A stretch of 9,986 nt of DNA from Ruminiclostridium sp. Its GTDB lineage: Bacteria > Bacillota > Clostridia > Oscillospirales > Oscillospiraceae. A program made the position numbers and the translations under genes. Shown piece after piece: positions 1-5,588 of the stretch (the stretch's first letter is position 1; every line of letters begins with the position of its first letter). The notes below the pieces were generated by a model. That model worked only from the letters and a program-made list of their open reading frames with translations, searched no databases and was not told the DNA's origin. The stretch is taken from NCBI GenBank assembly GCA_021442645.1, contig JABUSR010000100.1:1-9986 (forward strand), given 5' to 3'.

Positions 1-306
1 CTTTTGGACAACGCCGGGAAATACTCTGCGGAAGACGGCACCGTCACCTTGTCCCTGCGGCGGCAGGACAACCGGCACTGTCTGCTCTCTGTGCGCAATG
101 AGGGGGAGAGCATCCCCGCAGAGGAACTGGAAAACCTCTTCAAGCGGTTTTACCGTGCGGACCCGTCAAGGAAGCGGGACGGAAGCTTTGGGCTGGGGCT
201 CTCCATTGCGGAGAATATCGTGACCAACCATAAGGGAAAAATCTGGGCGGAAAGCAGAGAGGGCTATAACACTTTCCATGTTCTGCTGCCGACACAGTCG
301 ACTTGA
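1..306 (+). CDS. Sensor histidine kinase, C-terminal ATPase domain (5' truncated by window)
   Basis: The reading frame is open from base 1 and ends with TGA at 304-306, so only the last 101 codons of the gene are present. They form the ATP-binding (HATPase_c) domain of a two-component sensor kinase. An N box (LLDNAGKYS) stands at the very start. A G1-like segment, VRNEGESIP, follows; it has N-x-G where DxGxG is more usual, as in many kinases of this group. Then come an F box (FKRFYRAD) and a G2 box (GLGLSIAENIV). The end (KIWAESREG...FHVLLP) is the normal terminus of the family. The domain transfers ATP phosphate to the dimerization-domain histidine, which lies outside the window. The sensor part, the signal and the partner regulator cannot be seen. 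The gene ends just before a strong hairpin terminator. Confidence 0.93.
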   Translation, partial: LLDNAGKYSAEDGTVTLSLRRQDNRHCLLSVRNEGESIPAEELENLFKRFYRADPSRKRDGSFGLGLSIAENIVTNHKGKIWAESREGYNTFHVLLPTQST

Positions 307-318
307 CATGAAAAATGA

Positions 319-364
319 AAAAGCCCGCAGAGAGACGAAAACAGGTCTCTCTGCGGGCCTTTTA
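319..364. terminator. Bidirectional intrinsic terminator between convergent genes
   Basis: A perfect 14-bp stem pairs 323-336 with 345-358 around an 8-nt loop (337-344). It is flanked by an A run on the left and CTTTT on the right, so it has a U-rich tail on both strands. It lies 16 nt after the kinase stop and just beyond the end of the convergent small gene, so it probably serves both. Confidence 0.9.
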
Positions 365-384
365 ACCGGTCAAATTCCGGTGTG

Positions 385-645
385 TCATTCCGAAACGGTG
401 ATGCGGAACACGTTGGCTACGTCTGCGTCCGGGCAGCAGAACCGGAAGTCCCCATGGCTGCCCGGGGGAAGGGTGCCGCCGTAGCGCAGGATATCCACAT
501 AGGGAAAGGCCACATGCATGGCCATGGGGCACAGGTCGCCCCGCTGGGTGTCAAAATCAAAGCTGTCGCCCACCTTGTGGCCGCGGTGACAGCCGTGGGA
601 GCCCAATTGGTCCACCAGGGTCAGGGTGATTTTAGGCTTTTTCAT
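385..645 (-). CDS. TIGR04076 family small cysteine-containing protein
   Basis: This 86-residue protein matches what I know of the uncharacterised TIGR04076 family: an N-terminal beta strand (KPKITLTLVD), then C-x-x-GHKVGD, LCPMAMH, a PYVDILRYGG segment and a CCPD motif near the end. The conserved cysteines are C19, C39, C70 and C71, spaced like a metal or cluster site, though no function has been established. No signal peptide or membrane segment is seen, so it should be cytoplasmic. The ATG at 643-645 is preceded by a strong AAGGAGG ribosome site (complement of 651-657), which fixes the start. It is transcribed alone from an extended -10 promoter about 60 nt upstream. Family assignment is good; the role is unknown. 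Confidence 0.85.
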   Translation of the reverse strand: MKKPKITLTLVDQLGSHGCHRGHKVGDSFDFDTQRGDLCPMAMHVAFPYVDILRYGGTLPPGSHGDFRFCCPDADVANVFRITVSE

Positions 646-707
646 GGGGAACCTCCTTGCATCAATAATGAATAAGCAACCTTTGCATATCCTTACTCTT
701 CATACTC

Positions 708-716
708 ATTATAGCA
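708..716 (-). promoter_or_regulatory. Extended -10 promoter for the TIGR04076 gene
   Basis: On the minus strand the bases read TGCTATAAT: a perfect -10 hexamer (708-713) with the extended TGn motif. No good -35 hexamer is found 16-18 nt upstream, which is usual for extended -10 promoters. Transcription should start near 701, giving a leader of about 55 nt. Confidence 0.65.
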
Positions 717-735
717 GCAATCCTGCCGATATACT

Positions 736-749
736 GTTGCAGCGGCAAC
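736..749. repeat. Short inverted repeat upstream of the TIGR04076 promoter
   Basis: GTTGC (736-740) and GCAAC (745-749) form a 5-bp inverted repeat around AGCG. It lies at about the -35 region of the minus-strand promoter, where a regulator could bind. It is short enough to be chance. I see no gene in 646-838 apart from this and the promoter. Confidence 0.3.
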
Positions 750-838
750 GCGGGCATTGTTTCAAAGGGGGATTCTATGGCTTATATTTCTTTTTTGGCT
801 CGGGGGAAGGGCTTTCCGACGTTCATATATTTGGACAG

Positions 839-877
839 AAACACCGCTCCTTTGTGTTGGGCAAAGGAGCGGTGTTT
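839..877 (-). terminator. Hairpin terminator after cysK
   Basis: A perfect 16-bp stem pairs 839-854 with 862-877 around a 7-nt loop. It begins 35 nt beyond the cysK stop codon. On the minus strand the stem ends in GTGTTT followed by CTGTCC, so the U tail is short (three U, all within the stem). It is very stable and well placed for a cysK terminator or a 3'-end stabiliser; the weak tail leaves some doubt. Confidence 0.7.
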
Positions 878-912
878 CTAAAAGAAAGGAAAAACTTATA
901 TTCGAAAATATA

Positions 913-1845
913 TTATTCGGAAAACATGGGGGTGGAGAGGTAACGGTCTCCGGTGTCAGGCAGGAGGGCCACAACGGTCTTGCCCTTGTTTTCAGGGCGC
1001 TTGGCCACCTGGATGGCTGCCCACAGGGCGGCACCGGAGGAGATACCTACCAGTACGCCCTCACTTCGGCCAATGAGACGGCCGGTCTGATAGGCGTCCT
1101 CATCCGTGACAGGGATAATCTCGTCGTATATTTCGGTGTTCAGGACCTTGGGAACGAAGTTTGCCCCGATACCCTGGAGTCCGTGAGGGCCTGCTACGCC
1201 CTTGCTCAGCAGGGGAGAGGAGGCGGGTTCCACAGCCACGACCTGTACCTTAGGGTTCCGGCTCTTGAGATATTCGCCGGTTCCGGTGATGGTGCCGCCG
1301 GTCCCAATGCCGGCCACAAAAATGTCGACCTCGCCGTCGGTGTCTTCCCAGATCTCGGGTCCTGTGGTCAGCCGGTGGGCGGTGGCGTTGGCGGGATTGG
1401 CGAACTGATCAGGGATAAAGGAATTGGGAATCTCACGGGCCAGTTCCTCGGCCTTTGCGATGGCGCCGGTCATGCCCTCAGCACCGGGGGTGAGGACCAG
1501 TTCTGCACCGTACGCAGTCATCAAAAGGCGGCGCTCTATGCTCATGGTGTCGGGCATAACGATGATGGCACGATAGCCCCGGGCGGCGGCCATGACGGCC
1601 AGGCCGATGCCGGTATTGCCGGAGGTGGGCTCGATGATGACAGCCCCTTCCTTCAAAATGCCTTGGGCCTCTGCATCGTCAATCATAGCCATAGCCACGC
1701 GATCCTTAGAGGAACCGGCAGGATTCAGGAACTCCAGCTTTGCCACGAGACGGGCTTCCAGCTGTTCTGCCTGCTCGATGTGTTTGAGCTCTAGAAGCGG
1801 GGTGTGTCCGATGAGCTGTTCAACGGATGTGTAAATCTGGGACAT
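913..1845 (-). CDS. cysK: Cysteine synthase A (O-acetylserine sulfhydrylase)
   Basis: A 310-residue PLP enzyme that makes L-cysteine from O-acetylserine and sulfide in the cytoplasm. Visible signatures in order: the N-terminal IGHTPLLEL; NPAGSSKDR with the PLP-binding lysine at K47; the substrate loop TSGNTG at 74-79; the phosphate-cup GTGGTITGTG at 181-190; QGIGANFVPKVLN from about 224; GISSGAAL; and the C-terminal LPDTGDRYLST. Length matches the family. The frame stays open for 13 codons upstream, but ATG at 1843-1845 starts the normal MSQIYTSVEQLIG sequence and has GGAGGTG eight bases before it, so I chose that start. It is a single-gene unit with its own consensus promoter and a following hairpin. 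No cysE (serine acetyltransferase) lies alongside, so O-acetylserine must come from elsewhere. Some close relatives prefer other sulfur donors, but all the sequence motifs fit CysK. Confidence 0.96.
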   Translation of the reverse strand: MSQIYTSVEQLIGHTPLLELKHIEQAEQLEARLVAKLEFLNPAGSSKDRVAMAMIDDAEAQGILKEGAVIIEPTSGNTGIGLAVMAAARGYRAIIVMPDTMSIERRLLMTAYGAELVLTPGAEGMTGAIAKAEELAREIPNSFIPDQFANPANATAHRLTTGPEIWEDTDGEVDIFVAGIGTGGTITGTGEYLKSRNPKVQVVAVEPASSPLLSKGVAGPHGLQGIGANFVPKVLNTEIYDEIIPVTDEDAYQTGRLIGRSEGVLVGISSGAALWAAIQVAKRPENKGKTVVALLPDTGDRYLSTPMFSE

Positions 1846-1873
1846 GAAAGAACACCTCCAAAAAACAATTGGC

Positions 1874-1897
1874 AAAATGAACAATGTAGTTCAATTT
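1874..1897. promoter_or_regulatory. Inverted repeat in the cysK leader, candidate operator
   Basis: AAAATGAAC (1874-1882) and GTTCAATTT (1889-1897) form a 9-bp inverted repeat with one mismatch and a 6-nt centre. It lies about 10-33 nt downstream of the predicted cysK start point, where a bound repressor would block transcription. Cysteine genes in Firmicutes are often under CymR or a similar Rrf2-type repressor, but I cannot match this site to a known box. Confidence 0.4.
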
Positions 1898-1913
1898 AGA
1901 CTCGGACATTGGC

Positions 1914-1942
1914 ATTATACGACCAAAAAATCACTTTGTCAA
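1914..1942 (-). promoter_or_regulatory. Consensus sigma-A promoter of cysK
   Basis: On the minus strand there is TTGACA (1937-1942), a 17-nt spacer, then TATAAT (1914-1919): both hexamers and the spacing are perfect. Transcription should start near 1907, giving a leader of about 60 nt. A perfect promoter suggests strong transcription held back by a repressor or by other control. Confidence 0.9.
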
Positions 1943-1989
1943 GGTGCGTTTTTGTGAAAAATTGAAGTTTTTCTGTCGTAAAGGCCCTC

Positions 1990-2018
1990 TTGACAGCGGA
2001 GCCTGCCGGCATTACAAT
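1990..2018 (+). promoter_or_regulatory. Promoter of the CbiE/CbiT-like gene
   Basis: TTGACA (1990-1995), a 17-nt spacer and TACAAT (2013-2018) give a near-consensus sigma-A promoter. Transcription would start near 2025 and leave a leader of about 184 nt before the gene. It is divergent from the cysK promoter, with about 47 nt between the two -35 boxes. Confidence 0.8.
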
Positions 2019-2024
2019 ATTTTT

Positions 2025-2208
2025 GGTATGTAATTCATTCCGTTCTTTCTGGCGGCTGAAACGCAAGGCCGCAGAGAAGGATAACGAGGATTCGGCCATA
2101 TGTGTGGACACATGTTTGCTGCGCAGGTGTCAACCCTCCCGCAGCGAATGGAAATCTGCTCGGAGGGCTTCTGCCCCCTTAGGGGCTCATATAGAAAGGA
2201 GAACCGCC
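2025..2208 (+). other. Structured 5' leader of the CbiE/CbiT-like gene
   Basis: This leader has no convincing ORF but several hairpins. GCGGC (2052-2056) can pair with GCCGC (2068-2072). GGCCG (2067-2071), overlapping that arm, can instead pair with CGGCC (2093-2097), so the two folds exclude each other. ATGTGT/ACACAT (2100-2113) forms a tight hairpin. GCTGCG (2118-2123) pairs with CGCAGC (2140-2145). GCCCC/GGGGC (2173-2186) folds directly upstream of the AAAGGAG ribosome site. I recognise no known riboswitch, and the conserved cobalamin-riboswitch core is not seen. It may be a control element or simply a folded leader. Confidence 0.4.
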
Positions 2209-3114
2209 ATGAGTATTTTCAGCAACGAGAGCATTCTGGCCTGGCTGAAGTATTTTTCTGACAATACGGATATCGACCTGTCCTCCATTCGCATTTTGGA
2301 TATCACCGGGGACAACAAAAACCTGATGGCCACCGTCCAGGGGAACCGTTCTGTGCTGGTTTTCACCGACGGCAACCACCCGGAGGTCTTCTATAATATG
2401 TGGGACAATGGCATGGGGGACTGTGAGGTCTGGTACAATGAGGGCTCTGAGCCTGCAGGCCCCATGAAGCACAACCTTCTCTCTGAGATGATCGATCGGG
2501 GCGTGAATGTCTCTGCTGCCATGCTCATCAACAATCCCGATGCCCACACCGGCTACCGTACCGGCCTGGACAACAGCATGTTCTCTCCCGGTTCTATCCG
2601 CTATGTGGCGCCTGAGATCCGGGCGGTGATTATGAACAAACTGAACCTGGACGAAGCGGACAATGTCTGCGTGGTCTCCGGCGAGAGCATTGCCGTGGAG
2701 GCAGCCATTGCCGCTCGGAGAGGCCAGGTTGTGGCCGTGGAATATAAGGACGGGGACTACCAGACCATGGAGGAGAACGTCCTCCGGTTCGGCCTGCGCA
2801 ACGTGCAGATCGTCTCCGGCATGGAGGGCTGGTCCCGCCATTGGCCCGTGCCCGACGTGGCATTCCTGGTGGCGTCCCCCAAGCTGGATATGGAGCTGCA
2901 GACCCTGGTCCAGGTGAACCCCAAGGTCCGGGTGGTCATCTACACCCTGGAGTTCAACTACATGAGCCGTATCCCCGGTATGCTGTGGGCCAACGGCATC
3001 AAGCCCACGGAGATTATGCAGCTGGAGGTCTCCAAGGTGGGCCGTCGTGACGAAATCGAGGTCCAGCCTGCGCCCTGGATTTTCTCCGGTCAGGCGGACG
3101 GAAACGAGGAATAA
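2209..3114 (+). CDS. CbiE(C-half)-CbiT-like protein with degraded SAM-binding motif
   Basis: The 301-residue product reads as a shortened fusion of two cobalamin-pathway methyltransferases. Residues about 1-110 resemble the second half of CbiE: RSVLVFTDGNHPEVF at 47-61, a GMGDCEVWYNEGSEP segment and LLSEM. Residues about 125-295 follow CbiT (cobalt-precorrin C15 methyltransferase, decarboxylating): APEIRAVIMNKLNL (134-147), VVAVEY (174-179), ENVLRFGLRNVQIVSG (189-204) and a typical C-terminal QLEVSKVGRR...PAPWIFSG. The N-terminal half of CbiE, with its SAM site, is absent. CbiT motif I, normally D-x-G-x-G-x-G, reads VCVVSGESI at 153-161, so normal SAM binding is doubtful; the acidic residue after strand 2 (E178) remains. 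The frame is open further upstream, but ATG at 2209 has AAAGGAG eight bases before it and the upstream codons look non-coding. No other corrin gene is visible. The homology is inferred by eye; the function is unknown. Confidence 0.75.
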   Translation: MSIFSNESILAWLKYFSDNTDIDLSSIRILDITGDNKNLMATVQGNRSVLVFTDGNHPEVFYNMWDNGMGDCEVWYNEGSEPAGPMKHNLLSEMIDRGVNVSAAMLINNPDAHTGYRTGLDNSMFSPGSIRYVAPEIRAVIMNKLNLDEADNVCVVSGESIAVEAAIAARRGQVVAVEYKDGDYQTMEENVLRFGLRNVQIVSGMEGWSRHWPVPDVAFLVASPKLDMELQTLVQVNPKVRVVIYTLEFNYMSRIPGMLWANGIKPTEIMQLEVSKVGRRDEIEVQPAPWIFSGQADGNEE

Positions 3115-3149
3115 CCGGAAAAACCCACAGAAATTCCTTTGTATTTCCA

Positions 3150-3168
3150 GGAAAAACAGATGTTTTCC
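3150..3168 (+). terminator. Weak hairpin after the CbiE/CbiT-like gene
   Basis: GGAAAAAC (3150-3157) can pair with GTTTTCC (3162-3168) with one bulged A. There is no U tail after it, and it ends three bases before the next -35 box. This is the only terminator-like structure between the gene and the following promoter, and it is weak. Confidence 0.25.
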
Positions 3169-3171
3169 CGA

Positions 3172-3199
3172 TTGACAGAGGGCTCGAGTGTGGTATAAT
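3172..3199 (+). promoter_or_regulatory. Promoter of the T-box / oxidoreductase operon
   Basis: TTGACA (3172-3177), a 16-nt spacer and TATAAT (3194-3199): both hexamers are perfect. Transcription should start near 3206, leaving about 310 nt of leader that contains the T-box. Confidence 0.9.
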
Positions 3200-3227
3200 A
3201 ATGGCTAACTTAACAACCGATTAAATT

Positions 3228-3466
3228 GCGATGATGGAGACAGTAAGCACGGCGGAACCCTTCAGCGATCCGGGGACGGTGAGAGCCCGGAGGTAGTAGC
3301 GCAGTGACCGAATATCCCTCCTGAGCTGCATGCCGAACCGCCCTCGGGCCCAGTAGGTCTTGCCGGAGTCCCCCGTTACAGGGAGCGCGTATGTTAGTAC
3401 GCAGGTAACAGGTGGTATAGCGAAGATTCTCAGCCTTCGTCCTTTTACGGGGACGAAGGCTTTTTA
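3228..3466 (+). promoter_or_regulatory. T-box riboswitch (likely Ile specifier ATC)
   Basis: A T-box leader binds a matching tRNA and lets transcription continue only when that tRNA is uncharged. Visible parts: the lower helix of stem I (GGAG 3236-3239 with CTCC 3318-3321); the loop-E pair AGTA (3242-3245) and GAA (3310-3312); a distal stem I region near GGGGACGGTGAGAGCCC (3272-3288); AGTAGG (3352-3357); a stem III with CCCCCGTTACAGGG; a hairpin 3387-3402; and the T-box core AGGTGGTATAGCG with the TGGT bulge at 3413-3416, which would pair with an ACCA tRNA end. CGAAG (3421-3425) can pair with CTTCG (3435-3439), forming the antiterminator in competition with the terminator. After GAA the bases read TATCC, giving ATC (3314-3316, Ile) or TAT (3313-3315, Tyr). 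Specifiers usually end in C, which favours Ile. Confidence 0.9.
3432..3465 (+). terminator. T-box regulatory terminator
   Basis: A perfect 11-bp stem pairs 3432-3442 with 3451-3461 around an 8-nt loop, followed by a T run to 3465. Its left arm overlaps the sequence needed for the antiterminator, the classic T-box switch. It ends 49 nt before the first structural gene. Confidence 0.93.
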
Positions 3467-3514
3467 AATGCACTGCAGCGGGCAGTGCCATTGACGACAC
3501 AGGAGGTATATCCT

Positions 3515-4099
3515 ATGAAAAAGAACGGATTGGTAGAATTCCGGTGGCACGGCCGGGGAGGGCAGGGCGCAAAGACAGCCTGCCTGCTCCTGGCAGATGC
3601 CGCCTTTGCAGCGGGCAAGTTCGTCCAGGGCTTCCCTGAATACGGCCCTGAGCGTATGGGCGCGCCTATTACGGCCTATAACCGTATCAGCGACACCCGC
3701 TGCAGCGTCCACTGCAACATTGAGTCCCCTGACTACGTGGTGGTGGTGGATGAGACCCTGCTGGACTCCGAGGATGTGACACGGGGCCTTCAGGAAGAGG
3801 GCGCTATCATCATCAATACGCCCAAGGCTCCCGCGGAGATCCGCAGAAAGCTGAAAGGCTGGAAGGGCAGGGTGTGCACCCTGGACGCCCGAAGAATCTC
3901 CGAGGAGACTCTGGGCCGGAACTTCCCCAACTCGCCCATGCTGAGCGCTGCCGTGAAGGTCAGCGGCGTGCTGGAGGAGTCGACCTTTATGACCAACATG
4001 GAGGACAGCTTCCACCACAAGTTTGCAACAAAGCCTCAGGTGGTGGCCGGCAACATGGCCGCCCTGAAAAAATCCTGGGAGGAGGTACAGGCAGAATGA
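3515..4099 (+). CDS. 2-oxoacid:ferredoxin oxidoreductase, gamma subunit (PorC/VorC type)
   Basis: This 194-residue protein is the gamma subunit of a four-subunit 2-oxoacid:ferredoxin oxidoreductase, a cytoplasmic complex that interconverts a 2-oxoacid plus CoA with acyl-CoA, CO2 and reduced ferredoxin. The hallmark is the N-terminal WHGRGGQGAKTA (residues 11-22), followed by FPEYGPERMGAPITAYNRIS and a Rossmann-like body with VVVVDETLLD. Length matches separate gamma subunits. ATG at 3515 is chosen because AGGAGG (3501-3506) lies nine bases before it; an upstream in-frame ATG at 3485 has no such site. It is the first gene of the T-box-controlled operon and overlaps the next gene by ATGA (4096-4099). 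The four-subunit order (gamma-delta-alpha-beta) is that of pyruvate and branched-chain 2-oxoacid enzymes. The sequence alone does not fix the substrate. Confidence 0.93.
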   Translation: MKKNGLVEFRWHGRGGQGAKTACLLLADAAFAAGKFVQGFPEYGPERMGAPITAYNRISDTRCSVHCNIESPDYVVVVDETLLDSEDVTRGLQEEGAIIINTPKAPAEIRRKLKGWKGRVCTLDARRISEETLGRNFPNSPMLSAAVKVSGVLEESTFMTNMEDSFHHKFATKPQVVAGNMAALKKSWEEVQAE

Positions 4100-4404
4100 A
4101 ACTTTCCGCAAAAGATATCAACGAAACCAGCACCTGGCAGGAGATGACCCTGGGCGGCGAGATCTATGAGCCCGCCACCTCCAAGTTGACCAACACCGGC
4201 GCTTGGCGGACCAATACCCCTGTGCTGGATGTGACTAAGTGCCGCCACTGTCTCATGTGTGTGCCTTACTGCCCCGACAGCTCCCTGCCCGTGATGTACG
4301 GCCGCCTGGTGGGCATTGACTACTTCCACTGCAAGGGATGCGGCATCTGCGCTGAGGTCTGTCCCTTTGATGCGATTTCTACGAAAGAAGGTGGCGAGGT
4401 ATGA
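4096..4404 (+). CDS. 2-oxoacid:ferredoxin oxidoreductase, delta subunit (2x[4Fe-4S] ferredoxin)
   Basis: This 102-residue electron-transfer subunit carries two [4Fe-4S] clusters. The first set is C49, C52, C55, C59 (CRHCLMCVPYCPD) and the second C79, C82, C85, C89 (CKGCGICAEVCP). Each set has the CxxCxxCxxxCP pattern. The 45-residue N-terminal arm before the clusters is typical of PorD/VorD subunits and sets it apart from free ferredoxins. It passes electrons between the beta-subunit cluster and external ferredoxin. It starts on the ATGA that overlaps the gamma stop, and its own stop overlaps the alpha start in the same way (4401-4404), so translation of the three genes is probably coupled and their ratio held constant. 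Confidence 0.95.
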   Translation: MKLSAKDINETSTWQEMTLGGEIYEPATSKLTNTGAWRTNTPVLDVTKCRHCLMCVPYCPDSSLPVMYGRLVGIDYFHCKGCGICAEVCPFDAISTKEGGEV

Positions 4405-5582
4405 ATTATAACGATCGACTCTCCGGTAACGAAGCCATCGCCTTTGCTATGAAGCAGATTGACCCCGATGTGATGGCGGCCTTCCCCATCACCCCCTCTA
4501 CGGAGATCCCGGAGTACTTCGCCCGGTATGTTGCCGACGGTGAGGTCAACACCGAGTTCGTGCCGGTGGAATCTGAGCACAGCTCCATGTCCGCCTGCAT
4601 CGGTTCCGAGGCGGCCGGCGCCCGGTCGGTTACTGCCACCTCCTCCTGCGGCCTGGCCCTCATGTATGAGATGATGTATGTGGCTTCTTCCAGCCGCCTG
4701 CCCATCACCCTGGCCTGCGTGAACCGCGCCCTGAGCGGCCCAATCAACATCAACAACGACCACTCCGACTCCATGGGAATCCGGGACGCCGGGTGGATCC
4801 AGATCTACGCTGAGAACAACCAGGAGGCCTATGACAACTTCCTCCAGGCCATGCCCATCGGCGAGCACCCCGACGTGCGCCTGCCCGTGATGATCTGCCA
4901 GGACGGCTTCATCACCAGCCACGCTCTGGAGAATATCACCCTGCTGGACACCGAGTCCGTGAAGCAGTTCGTGGGGGAGTACACCCCGGAAAACTACCTG
5001 CTGAAGAAGGAAAACCCGCTGGCTGTGGGCCCCTACGACCTGGGCTGCCACTACATGGAGCACAAGGTCCAGCAGGCCGAGGCCATGAAGGGCGCCAAGA
5101 AGCGTATCCTGGAAGTGGCAGAGGCCTTTGAAAAACTCACCGGCCGCAAGTATGGCCTGTTTGAGGAATACTGCCTGGAGGACGCCGAGGTGGCGCTGGT
5201 CCTCATCGGGTCCAGTGCAGGTACCGCCAAAGCCGCTGTGGATGCGCTGAGAGACCAGGGCATTAAGGCCGGCTTGCTGAAAATCCGGGTGTTCCGTCCT
5301 TTCCCCGCCGAGGAGATTGCCCAGGCCCTGTCCAAGGTGAAGGCAATTGCCATCATGGACAAGTCGGAGGGCTTCTCTGCCCAGGGCGGACCCCTCTTTG
5401 CTGAGGTGCGCAGTGCACTGTACGACCTGGAGCCCCGCCCCCGCACCGTAGGCTATGTCTACGGCCTGGGCGGCCGCGACATCACCCCCGACCACTTCGA
5501 GGGCATTTACCGGAGGCTTCTGGACATCGCTGCCGGCGGCGACCTGGGCCCCACCTACACACATCTGGGACAGAGGGGGTAA
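4401..5582 (+). CDS. 2-oxoacid:ferredoxin oxidoreductase, alpha subunit (PorA/VorA type)
   Basis: The 393-residue alpha subunit supplies the pyrimidine-binding and transketolase C-terminal-like domains that complete the TPP active site together with beta. Visible marks: NEAIAFAMKQIDPDVMAAFPITPSTEIPEYF at 9-39; ESEHSSMSACIGSEAAGARSVTATSSCGLALMYEM at about 57-91; the segment RALSGPININNDHSDSMGIRDAGWIQIYAEN from about 110; and a C-terminal domain (VALVLIGSSAGTAKAAV, then LLKIRVFRPFPAEEI). The NDHSDSM...GWIQ segment is characteristic of pyruvate and branched-chain oxoacid enzymes rather than of indolepyruvate oxidoreductase, whose subunits are organised differently. The length is that of a separate alpha subunit. 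The start overlaps the delta stop, and a GGCGAGGT ribosome site lies within the end of delta. Beta follows after six bases. Confidence 0.94.
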   Translation: MNYNDRLSGNEAIAFAMKQIDPDVMAAFPITPSTEIPEYFARYVADGEVNTEFVPVESEHSSMSACIGSEAAGARSVTATSSCGLALMYEMMYVASSSRLPITLACVNRALSGPININNDHSDSMGIRDAGWIQIYAENNQEAYDNFLQAMPIGEHPDVRLPVMICQDGFITSHALENITLLDTESVKQFVGEYTPENYLLKKENPLAVGPYDLGCHYMEHKVQQAEAMKGAKKRILEVAEAFEKLTGRKYGLFEEYCLEDAEVALVLIGSSAGTAKAAVDALRDQGIKAGLLKIRVFRPFPAEEIAQALSKVKAIAIMDKSEGFSAQGGPLFAEVRSALYDLEPRPRTVGYVYGLGGRDITPDHFEGIYRRLLDIAAGGDLGPTYTHLGQRG

Positions 5583-5588
5583 CCGACC

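Noticed and set aside
757..1794. Long plus-strand open frame (345 codons) opposite cysK
   Set aside because: The minus-strand frame is an unmistakable cysteine synthase; the plus-strand translation is glycine-rich with no domain.
2025..2208. Cobalamin riboswitch before the CbiE/CbiT-like gene
   Set aside because: Tempting from gene content, but I cannot find the conserved cobalamin-riboswitch core; only unspecific hairpins are seen.
1990..2208. Upstream extension of the CbiE/CbiT-like protein by 73 codons to supply the missing CbiE half
   Set aside because: The extra residues do not resemble the GPG-containing start of CbiE, and the extension would begin inside the -35 box.
3210..3500. Minus-strand 96-codon frame over the T-box
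   Set aside because: The region is explained by RNA structure (T-box and terminator), and the frame has no family resemblance or ribosome site.
4320..5564. Long minus-strand open frame (414 codons) opposite the alpha subunit
   Set aside because: It is a shadow of the GC-rich alpha gene: low-complexity G/V/H-rich translation, no recognisable domain, no ribosome site, while the plus strand has clear family motifs.
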